Below, piece after piece: positions 1-4,255 of a stretch of DNA of 15,140 nucleotides. Position 1 is the stretch's first letter. Every line of letters begins with the position of its first letter. The stretch comes from Candidatus Levyibacteriota bacterium. GTDB taxonomy: Bacteria > Patescibacteria > Microgenomatia > Levybacterales > UBA12049. The notes below the pieces were generated by a model, which saw only the letters and a program-made list of their open reading frames with translations, searched no databases and was not told the DNA's origin. The position numbers were made by a program, and so were the translations under genes. Location of the stretch: contig JACPGP010000029.1 of assembly GCA_016182425.1 (NCBI GenBank), forward strand, positions 1 to 15,140, written 5' to 3'.

Positions 1-193
1 CAGCTTTATTTGTGAATGTAGTTAGTAAAATGTTTTCTGGAGGTATACCTTTTTCTATTAAGTAAGAAGTTCTATATGTTAATACCCTTGTTTTGCCTGA
101 ACCTGCACCAGCCAAGACAATCATTGGTCCATCTGTGTGCAAAACTGCTTCTTTTTGTTCGGCATTAAGGCCATTGAGAAAATCTTTATTCAT
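1..193 (-). CDS. uvrD: UvrD/PcrA-type superfamily 1 DNA helicase, N-terminal part
   Basis: Only the first 64 codons lie in the window; the rest runs off the left edge. Seen: the protein starts MNKDFLNGLNAEQKEAV, a UvrD/PcrA/Rep start with the Q-motif glutamine (Q13), followed by Walker A AGAGSGKT (residues 28-35) and motif Ia LLTTFTNKA (about 56-64). Known for the family: ATP-dependent 3'-5' unwinding in nucleotide excision and mismatch repair or replication restart. Which of uvrD, pcrA or rep it is cannot be told from this fragment. The start codon (complement of 191-193) lies 18 bp from the start of a divergent tpiA copy and 8 nt from a TATTAT -10 box, so the mRNA is probably leaderless. 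A second, broken copy of this gene start lies at 4575-4601. Confidence 0.93.
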   Translation of the reverse strand, partial: MNKDFLNGLNAEQKEAVLHTDGPMIVLAGAGSGKTRVLTYRTSYLIEKGIPPENILLTTFTNKA

Positions 194-211
194 GCCGTAT
201 AATAATACCAT
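194..211. promoter_or_regulatory. Divergent uvrD/tpiA promoter with overlapping -10 boxes
   Basis: Only 18 bp separate the uvrD and tpiA start codons. On the plus strand TATAAT lies at 198-203, with TTGAGA at 174-179 as a possible -35 (18-bp spacer) inside uvrD. On the minus strand TATTAT lies at 202-207, with no convincing -35. The two -10 boxes overlap. Each is 8 nt from its start codon, so both transcripts should be leaderless. The rightward promoter now reads into element A and the first toxin-antitoxin unit, because the tpiA gene behind it is truncated. Confidence 0.65.
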
Positions 212-240
212 ATGAAGCAGATTTTGATTGTCGGGAATTG
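212..240 (+). pseudogene. tpiA 5' remnant interrupted by element A
   Basis: The frame from ATG 212 reads MKQILIVGN, matching MKQVLIVGNW at the start of the intact tpiA at 4620. After the ninth codon the sequence passes into element A (from 239) and the frame runs through it without further resemblance to triosephosphate isomerase, reaching a TAG at about 335. No other part of this copy remains. It is a broken gene start. The substitutions relative to the intact copy show that it is not a recent exact duplication. Confidence 0.85.
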
Positions 241-303
241 TAAGCTCAATGTTCTAGCTTCAGATGATTGCAAAATGGAGGTCAATAACATTGAAAGCTT
301 ACA
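239..303 (+). repeat. Island repeat element, copy A (internally deleted)
   Basis: This is a 65-bp member of the five-copy family. It starts TGTAAGCT and ends AGCTTACA, a perfect terminal inverted repeat. Compared with copy D it lacks about 25 bp of the left half, but it keeps the central block and right half. After the deletion CAATGTT sits directly next to the left end and can pair with AACATTG near the right end, giving a 15-bp stem interrupted by a 2-nt AA bulge. It lies at the point where tpiA is broken, and so marks the left edge of the island. Confidence 0.85.
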
Positions 304-311
304 GTTGGGCC

Positions 312-348
312 TTGACAACAATGTAATACTATGGTAGTGTAGTATTAC
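312..348 (+). promoter_or_regulatory. Promoter and palindromic operator of the first toxin-antitoxin unit
   Basis: TTGACA at 312-317 is followed after 17 bp by TAGTGT at 335-340. Around this -10 lies a perfect inverted repeat, GTAATACTA (323-331) and TAGTATTAC (340-348), separated by 8 bp. AbrB-type antitoxins usually repress their own operon by binding such palindromes, so this is the likely autoregulatory operator. The promoter begins 8 bp after element A, so the unit carries its own promoter. Confidence 0.65.
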
Positions 349-385
349 TATGAATCCCGGTATCCTTATACCAAGAGGTGCAATG

Positions 386-643
386 ATGAGAGAGTTGGAA
401 ACCAGACTGACCCAGAAGGGCCAGGTTACCATCCCCGCAGAGGTGCGCTCTCGCCTCGGTTTGAAGCCGCGGGATAGAGTGGTCTTTGAGCTGGAGGATG
501 ATGCGGTCAAAATCAAACCCGCTGCCTCGAAGGTGCTCGCTGGCTATGGTGCCGTGAGACCCAGACAGCGCCCGGAGGACTGGAAGCAGGTGGAGGCAGA
601 GATTGAGCAAGCGATTGCCGAGGAAGCCGTCGGAGAAGACTAA
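386..643 (+). CDS. AbrB/MazE-family (SpoVT-AbrB fold) antitoxin
   Basis: Small DNA-binding antitoxin. The segment RLTQKGQVTIPAEVR, about residues 7-21, is the typical swapped-hairpin AbrB core, followed by LGLKPRDRVVFELEDD. The rest is an acidic helical tail of the kind that wraps the cognate toxin. The start at 386 is chosen because AAGAGGTG (373-380) is a well-spaced ribosome binding site. In-frame ATGs at 383 and 350 are alternatives, and the one at 350 would fit a leaderless transcript from the promoter at 312-340. Six bp separate it from the PIN toxin gene. The gene is GC-rich (38 of 60 bases at 421-480), unlike the resident tpiA (19 of 60 at 4861-4920), which suggests acquisition from a GC-richer source. 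Confidence 0.9.
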   Translation: MRELETRLTQKGQVTIPAEVRSRLGLKPRDRVVFELEDDAVKIKPAASKVLAGYGAVRPRQRPEDWKQVEAEIEQAIAEEAVGED

Positions 644-649
644 CGCCTT

Positions 650-1063
650 ATGCGATCACGCTTTTTGGACACCAATATTCTCATTCGTTACTTCACCAAG
701 GACGATGAGGCCAAAGCCCGCCAAGCCCTGGCGCTATTGCAGCGGGTGGAGCGAGGAGAGGAGCAGATTCAGACATCCACCATAGTCATCTTTGAGACCG
801 TGTATGTCCTGCGCAGCATTTACCACGTCCCCAAGCCCAAAATCCGGGAACTGGTGGGGAATCTTATCCGTCTGCGGGGCTTGCATCTGCCTGGCAAGTA
901 CCTGTGTCTGGATGTCCTAGACCTGTTCGTGGAGCGTAACATCTCCTTTGCCGATGCCTATAACGCCCTGTACATGCGAGCGCAGGAGATACCGGAAATC
1001 TACAGCTGGGACACGGATTTTGACAAGCTGGAGGGTATTACACGAATAGAACCACAAGAATAG
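650..1063 (+). CDS. PIN-domain (VapC-like) ribonuclease toxin
   Basis: Predicted PIN-fold endoribonuclease of 137 aa, the toxin partner of the AbrB protein just upstream. Visible acidic active-site candidates are D7 in FLDTNILIR, E49 in IFETVYVL, D102 in SFADAYNA and D121/D123 in SWDTDFDKL. This is the order and spacing expected for the Mg2+-binding quartet of VapC toxins, which cut tRNA or rRNA. All appear intact, so the enzyme is probably active. The gene is GC-rich like its antitoxin. It starts 6 bp after the antitoxin stop, suggesting translational coupling, and ends 10 bp before element B. The RNA target cannot be inferred. Confidence 0.92.
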   Translation: MRSRFLDTNILIRYFTKDDEAKARQALALLQRVERGEEQIQTSTIVIFETVYVLRSIYHVPKPKIRELVGNLIRLRGLHLPGKYLCLDVLDLFVERNISFADAYNALYMRAQEIPEIYSWDTDFDKLEGITRIEPQE

Positions 1064-1073
1064 CGGCCTGGTG

Positions 1074-1136
1074 ATTTTGCAATGTTCTAGCTTCAGATGA
1101 TTGCAAAATGGAGGTCAATAACATTGAAATCTTACA
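1074..1136 (+). repeat. Island repeat element, copy B (left arm missing)
   Basis: It contains the inner stem ATTTTGCAAT (1074-1083) and ATTGCAAAAT (1100-1109) and the right end TGAAATCTTACA (1125-1136), essentially identical to copy D. The left outer arm is absent: the sequence directly after the toxin stop codon does not match it. The element is therefore truncated on the side facing the first toxin-antitoxin unit. The next unit's -35 box begins 2 bp after its right end. Confidence 0.85.
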
Positions 1137-1137
1137 C

Positions 1138-1166
1138 TTGACAGTTTAATTGTAATTAGATAAAAT
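1138..1166 (+). promoter_or_regulatory. Promoter of the second toxin-antitoxin unit
   Basis: TTGACA at 1138-1143, a 17-bp spacer and TAAAAT at 1161-1166. The start codon at 1176 is 9 nt after the -10, so transcription should begin at or next to the ATG. TAATT and AATTA arms around a 2-bp centre (1147-1158) lie between the two boxes and could be an operator, but this is weak. The -35 box starts 2 bp past element B. Confidence 0.7.
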
Positions 1167-1175
1167 TCAGAAAGT

Positions 1176-1487
1176 ATGACTTTCCTACAATCTAACTATT
1201 CAGAACGTAAATTAGTTCGTGTTCAAGAAAAGGGTCAAGTAACCCTCCCTTCTGAAGTGAGAGAAAAATTAGGCCTTAAAAAAGGTGATTTAGTTGCTAT
1301 TATGGAAACTGATGAAGGAGTACTAATTTCTCCTCAAGAAATAATTGCTGCCAAAGCTTTAGATAGAATAGGTGAAGCTTTAAAGGAAAAAGGTTTATCA
1401 TTGGAAGAACTTATTGAGTCTGGTCGAGAAATACGTGGTAGTATAGTAGACAAAAAGTATGGCTTCCGATCAAACAAAGGTAAGTAA
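1176..1487 (+). CDS. AbrB/MazE-family antitoxin, second unit
   Basis: 103-aa antitoxin with the AbrB core VQEKGQVTLPSEVREKLGL at about residues 17-35, then KKGDLVAIMETDEGVLISP. The C-terminal half is helical and charged, and should bind the toxin. The start at 1176 sits 9 nt after a TAAAAT -10 box, and no Shine-Dalgarno is obvious, which fits a leaderless mRNA. The gene overlaps the PIN toxin by 29 bp. It is AT-rich, unlike the first AbrB gene, and the two share little beyond the family motif, so they are not a recent duplication. Confidence 0.9.
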   Translation: MTFLQSNYSERKLVRVQEKGQVTLPSEVREKLGLKKGDLVAIMETDEGVLISPQEIIAAKALDRIGEALKEKGLSLEELIESGREIRGSIVDKKYGFRSNKGK

Positions 1488-1893
1488 GATATTTATAGAT
1501 TCCAGTGTTTTAATTGCTGCCTCGATCTCTCCTAAAGGTTCTGCTAGAGATTTAATTTTAAGTTCAATCCGTGGTGAATATGAGATAATCATCAGCGATC
1601 TGGTTATAGAAGAAACACGGAGAAATTTAGGAGAAAAAGCACCAGAAGCTCTGCCGGCTTTACAACTATTCCTAGAATCTTTAAATCCAGAGGTAATTAA
1701 ACCCAGTAAGTCATTAGTCACTAAGGCTGCAAAAATTATAGATCTAAAAGATGCTCCAATTGTGGCAGCAGCTATCTCATCAAAAGCAGACTATTTAGTT
1801 AGTTTTGACAGAAAACATCTTTTATATCATAAAAGAGAGCTTAAAGAGGACTTCGAATTAAAAGTAGTAACTCCTGATGAAATGATTAAATAA
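1459..1893 (+). CDS. PIN-domain toxin, second unit (COG1569-like)
   Basis: 144-aa PIN-fold protein. Candidate metal ligands are D14 in IFIDSSVLIAA, E51/E52 in VIEETRRNL, D98 in LKDAPIVAAA and D117 in SFDRKHLL. The KDAP and DYLVSFDRKHL signatures are typical of the 'putative toxin-antitoxin system toxin component, PIN family' group rather than classical VapC. The expected activity is RNA cleavage, neutralised by the overlapping AbrB partner. The 29-bp overlap implies coupled translation. The gene is AT-rich (23 G+C in 60 bases at 1741-1800), in contrast to the GC-rich PIN gene about 400 bp upstream. It ends 27 bp before element C. Confidence 0.9.
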   Translation: MASDQTKVSKIFIDSSVLIAASISPKGSARDLILSSIRGEYEIIISDLVIEETRRNLGEKAPEALPALQLFLESLNPEVIKPSKSLVTKAAKIIDLKDAPIVAAAISSKADYLVSFDRKHLLYHKRELKEDFELKVVTPDEMIK

Positions 1894-1920
1894 AAAATTA
1901 TTCCGTAAGCCAAACCAAAC

Positions 1921-2010
1921 TGTAAGCTTTCAGTCAAAATTTAGGTAATTTTGCAATGTTTTAAAGCTAGAGTATTGCAAAATACGCTATAATAATATTG
2001 AAAGCTTACA
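1921..2010 (+). repeat. Island repeat element, copy C (complete, diverged loops)
   Basis: Complete 90-bp element. The outer arms TGTAAGCTTTCA and TGAAAGCTTACA are perfect 12-bp inverted repeats. The inner arms ATTTTGCAAT and ATTGCAAAAT are perfect 10-bp inverted repeats. Relative to copy D the outer arms carry a compensating pair of changes (C/G in place of A/T). The terminal loop and right internal loop differ heavily in sequence but keep their lengths (16 and 15 nt). Stems are kept while loops change, which points to selection on the folded form. Confidence 0.88.
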
Positions 2011-2175
2011 GCTTTGTCATCATCTCTCCTGCTTCCATAGTTTGTCTCTCCCACATCTAGCTATTTTGACGACACCGAGGGGAAGCGGCGCAGGCGAAAG
2101 GCTAAGCCTAGTGAGGTAAGACGCGCCTGAGTAGCACTTGGGGCGACGACTATTCCTGGCTGCAAAGGTACTGCT

Positions 2176-2868
2176 TTACGGCGTGGTCGCTGGGGAGACG
2201 GGCGGGACTGATTTCTTACGTAGGCGTTCTTGTCTTGCCTGTCGCTCTCGCTCGAAGTACAGCGGATCGGTTGCTTTTTTCTTCTCGCGCCAGTTATGGT
2301 TCGACAAGCGGCGGCGATTTTGGAATTCAGGTTGATCCCGATGGTCACGATAATACTCTGCGTCATATACCACCCGCTGAGGAGTCCTGTGATAGCTCTG
2401 AATCTGGCGCTGGACAGCTTCAGGATGACGGTCTCGCCAGCGCTTGTTCACTACTCGCTTCTGCGCCCTGCGCCGCTCTAGCTTCTCAAGCCTGGTGACC
2501 TCTTGCGCTGTAGGAAAGTGGCCTGGGAGGTGGGCGGGGCGAAACGTCGGGGCTTCCTGGTCGAGCGAAGTGTTCTGATTCTCGACAAAGCTTGATAATG
2601 GAGGTTCGGCTTCTACGGCCTGCTTCCCAGCCCGAGACTTGCGTTTGCGATGAGTGGGCATCTCATCATAGAAGGCAACAATGCGATAATGAGGAGTGGC
2701 GAGTTGGGGATTCTGTGATGGCGGCTCCCCATTCTGCTCCCCGAAGACTTGCTCTGGCCCTTGGGCGCCAGGTGGGATCAGGTACTCCTCAACCAGTACC
2801 CCATCCGCCTCCTCGTGGAACGGGTGGAATTCCGGGGGGACTGGATGAAATTGTTCTGGTCCTTTCAT
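2176..2868 (-). CDS. Protein of unknown function, Pro-rich N-terminus and strongly basic C-terminus
   Basis: I do not recognise a family. Of 230 aa, the first 50 residues are rich in Pro, Glu and His and include PPGAQGPEQVF (32-42) and EPP (48-50). This motif recurs in the gene at 3251. From about residue 125 the protein is highly basic and helical, with ERRRAQKRVVNKRWRDRHPE and later a tyrosine/arginine-rich stretch EYYRDHRDQPEF. These look like the Arg/Lys/Tyr repeats found in some phage or HNH-associated DNA-binding proteins, but no catalytic motif is visible. There is no signal peptide or membrane segment. The gene is GC-rich (39 of 60 bases at 2521-2580). It is transcribed against the element orientation. 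Nucleic-acid binding is a guess from charge only. Confidence 0.65.
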   Translation of the reverse strand: MKGPEQFHPVPPEFHPFHEEADGVLVEEYLIPPGAQGPEQVFGEQNGEPPSQNPQLATPHYRIVAFYDEMPTHRKRKSRAGKQAVEAEPPLSSFVENQNTSLDQEAPTFRPAHLPGHFPTAQEVTRLEKLERRRAQKRVVNKRWRDRHPEAVQRQIQSYHRTPQRVVYDAEYYRDHRDQPEFQNRRRLSNHNWREKKKATDPLYFERERQARQERLRKKSVPPVSPATTP

Positions 2869-2880
2869 CTTGGTAGCCCG

Positions 2881-2895
2881 GCACGTCTGACGTGC
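2881..2895. repeat. Perfect 15-bp palindrome before the 2176-2868 gene
   Basis: GCACGTC-T-GACGTGC, two 7-bp arms around one base, lies 13 bp upstream of the minus-strand gene start. A good Shine-Dalgarno-like AAGGAGG (minus strand, about 2900-2906) stands just beyond it, more than 30 nt from the ATG. As RNA the hairpin would bring this site nearer the start codon. As DNA it could be an operator. Confidence 0.5.
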
Positions 2896-2916
2896 TCAGC
2901 CTCCTTTTCTATTCCG

Positions 2917-2931
2917 TAGTATACCATACTA
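2917..2931 (-). promoter_or_regulatory. Possible -10 region and operator of the 2176-2868 gene
   Basis: TAGTAT-ACC-ATACTA, 6-bp inverted arms, overlaps a minus-strand TATACT (2918-2923) that could be a -10 box. No good -35 is seen. The half-site ATACTA/TAGTAT is the same as in the operator of the first toxin-antitoxin unit (323-348), in the opposite arrangement. Confidence 0.4.
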
Positions 2932-2964
2932 TTGTATGCTACAGTGAATAATTATGAACAACAG

Positions 2965-3054
2965 TGTAAGATTTCAGTCAAAATTTAGGTAATTTTGCAA
3001 TGTTCTAGCTTCAGATGATTGCAAAATGGAGGTCAATAACATTGAAATCTTACA
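2965..3054 (+). repeat. Island repeat element, copy D (complete reference copy)
   Basis: Complete 90-bp element. The outer stem is TGTAAGATTTCA with TGAAATCTTACA, and the inner stem is ATTTTGCAAT with ATTGCAAAAT. There are two 15-nt internal loops and a 16-nt terminal loop. No target-site duplication is visible next to it. The 5 bases after its end (cctag) resemble those after copy E (ccaag). Confidence 0.9.
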
Positions 3055-3250
3055 CCTAGAAGCCGTCTTATAATCAACGTCCTACCTCTTGCTTTCTTCT
3101 ATGTGTTTTGAGACAATCAGGAACACCGATCCGTAAGAAAGCACCCTATGTGTAATAAAAACTGTTGATTTTAAGCCTAAGATTGTACCTTTTATTAAAG
3201 GTCTTCTAAACTTTTTGATTAAAACTTACATCCGAGAGAGGCCATCGAAT
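3055..3250. other. Non-coding stretch between element D and the next gene
   Basis: About 195 bp without a supportable gene on either strand and without a convincing promoter. It becomes AT-rich toward its right end, where a ribosome binding site (GAGAGG, about 3236-3241) serves the gene at 3251. Together with element D and the palindromes at 2881-2931, it fills the 382-bp gap between the two divergent unknown genes. Confidence 0.5.
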
Positions 3251-3865
3251 ATGAGCAAGGAGATACTACAACCGCTACAAGAACCCGAGGGACAACCAGC
3301 AAAGGGCGGGAGAAACGGGCCAGAACTACGACCGCCGGTTGGTGCTATGCCACCTCCAGAGGTGCGCCCTTCTCCTGAGAGCGCCAGGTTCCACTCTGCC
3401 TTCTTTGACGAGCACCTGGCCCCACCGGCAGCCCAAGGGCCGGAGCACACCTTCAGCGAGGTCCAGGCGGAACCACCGTTACGCCAGATTCTCGGCGAAC
3501 CTTTGAAGGGCAACATCAATCAGCCAGAGCTGCACCCCCCGCAAAGTGAGTCTTTCCCTAATACCCCATTATCAGAGGCCATAAGTGGAGTACAAGACAG
3601 GGCTATGTTATACACCAAAGCATTCGCCGTGCTGGAGCAGGAGCGGCAAGAGTTGCTCGCCATACCGGATAAAAAAGCGTCTCAGATTGATCGTATCAAT
3701 GAACTCGATAGGATGATATGGGAGTATTTCTATAGAATTGAGGGACTACGAGAGGCTTGGGGCATCATGGAAGCTTCTCGGGGTAACATCGATATTAATT
3801 CCGTTATTGAGGTTATCCTATCCTTCGGACGAGACGATCACAACTCTTCAGGACATTTCTTTTAG
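3251..3865 (+). CDS. Protein of unknown function, Pro-rich N-terminus and helical C-terminus
   Basis: Not recognised. It has 204 aa from ATG 3251, chosen because GAGAGG lies 9 nt upstream; an upstream ATG at 3215 has no such site. Residues 1-110 are proline-rich and probably disordered. They contain PPAAQGPEHTF (58-68) and EPP (74-76), matching PPGAQGPEQVF and EPP in the gene at 2176-2868. At DNA level 16 of 17 bases agree there (3431-3447 against the complement of 2750-2766). Residues from about 120 onward are helical, for example LEQERQELLAIPDKKASQ, with a MIWEYFYRIEGLREAWGIM segment. There is no signal peptide or membrane helix. The stop codon is 2 bp before element E. Confidence 0.65.
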   Translation: MSKEILQPLQEPEGQPAKGGRNGPELRPPVGAMPPPEVRPSPESARFHSAFFDEHLAPPAAQGPEHTFSEVQAEPPLRQILGEPLKGNINQPELHPPQSESFPNTPLSEAISGVQDRAMLYTKAFAVLEQERQELLAIPDKKASQIDRINELDRMIWEYFYRIEGLREAWGIMEASRGNIDINSVIEVILSFGRDDHNSSGHFF

Positions 3866-3867
3866 AG

Positions 3868-3978
3868 TGTAAGATTTCAGTCAAACCCGATTAAATCGGG
3901 TTCAAAATTGAGGATATTTTGCAATGTTTTAGCTTCAGATGATTGCAAAATGGAGGTCAATAACATTGAAATCTTACA
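3868..3978 (+). repeat. Island repeat element, copy E (with an extra hairpin)
   Basis: 111-bp element with the same outer (12 bp) and inner (10 bp) arms as copy D. The left internal loop is about 21 bp longer and contains its own perfect hairpin (3884-3902). The right half is identical to copies B and D. It starts 2 bp after the preceding stop codon and is the last element before the minus-strand toxin-antitoxin pair. Confidence 0.88.
3884..3902 (+). terminator. GC-rich hairpin inside element E, possible terminator
   Basis: AACCCGATT and AATCGGGTT form a perfect 9-bp stem around one base (in practice a 3-nt loop), followed by TTCAAAATT rather than a clean T-run. It lies 19 bp after the stop of the gene at 3251-3865 and could end that transcript. 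It may equally be an inserted stem of the element itself. Confidence 0.45.
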
Positions 3979-3994
3979 CCAAGAAGTTAAAAAG

Positions 3995-4255
3995 CTAGCG
4001 GTAAGTTTGGGTAGTGCGGCGTTTTATATCCACAATAATTGCTTCTTTTATCTTTTCATCAATAAAATAGAAAACTCTATAATCCCCAATTCTAATTCTA
4101 TAGAGAGGCGGGTTTTTAGCTGCGATCTTGTCATGTCCTCTTGGTTTTGGATTTTCCTGCAAGACAGAGGTCTTTTTTAAAATTAAAGTTTGATATTCTT
4201 TCGGGAATCTTTTCAGCGCTTTTCTTGCTCTAGGTGAATAAGTAAGATTATACAT
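3995..4255 (-). CDS. RelE/ParE-family toxin
   Basis: 86-aa basic protein with the RelE-like pattern YNLTYSPRARKALKRFPKE at the N-terminus and the conserved LYRIRIGDYRVFYFID strand block (51-66), ending in KRRTTQTYR. RelE toxins cut mRNA in the ribosome and ParE toxins hit gyrase; the arginine-rich strand region fits the RelE/YafQ-like side. The ATG at 4255 is used; a TTG one codon earlier is possible. The gene overlaps the antitoxin stop codon, so translation is coupled. It ends 17 bp from element E and reads toward it. Confidence 0.9.
   Translation of the reverse strand: MYNLTYSPRARKALKRFPKEYQTLILKKTSVLQENPKPRGHDKIAAKNPPLYRIRIGDYRVFYFIDEKIKEAIIVDIKRRTTQTYR

Larger units (their letters stand above)
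174..240. repeat. 67-bp direct repeat, left copy (uvrD/tpiA junction)
   Basis: Positions 174-240 align without gaps to 4582-4648 with 9 mismatches in 67. The repeat covers the first codons of uvrD, the 18-bp intergenic region and the first nine codons of tpiA. Five mismatches are in the uvrD codons and three in the tpiA codons, where the encoded residues are mostly kept or conservatively changed. The intergenic block has one mismatch. Identity stops sharply at both ends: at uvrD codon 8 on one side, and where element A begins on the other. The two copies bracket the whole 4.3 kb island. Confidence 0.9.

Noticed and set aside
2061..2366. Minus-strand open frame overlapping the end of the 2176-2868 gene
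   Set aside because: It is in a different frame, has no ribosome binding site or family resemblance, and high GC alone creates long open frames here. A frameshifted extension of the unknown gene cannot be fully excluded.
1921..3054. The repeats as simple insertion sequences or MITEs
   Set aside because: No transposase and no target-site duplication could be seen beside copies C, D or E. The possibility stays open, but it does not explain the single orientation and the covarying stems.
239..3978. The five repeats as a CRISPR array
   Set aside because: The intervals are 0.8-0.95 kb and hold whole genes, the copies vary in length, and no cas gene is present.
239..3978. The repeats as classical integron attC sites
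   Set aside because: The RYYYAAC and GTTRRRY core boxes are not found at the ends and no integrase is in the window. Only the architecture is similar, so it is reported as integron-like.
3908..4180. Plus-strand open frame across element E and the RelE gene
   Set aside because: It begins inside the repeat and runs antisense to a clear RelE-type toxin; it is a shadow frame.
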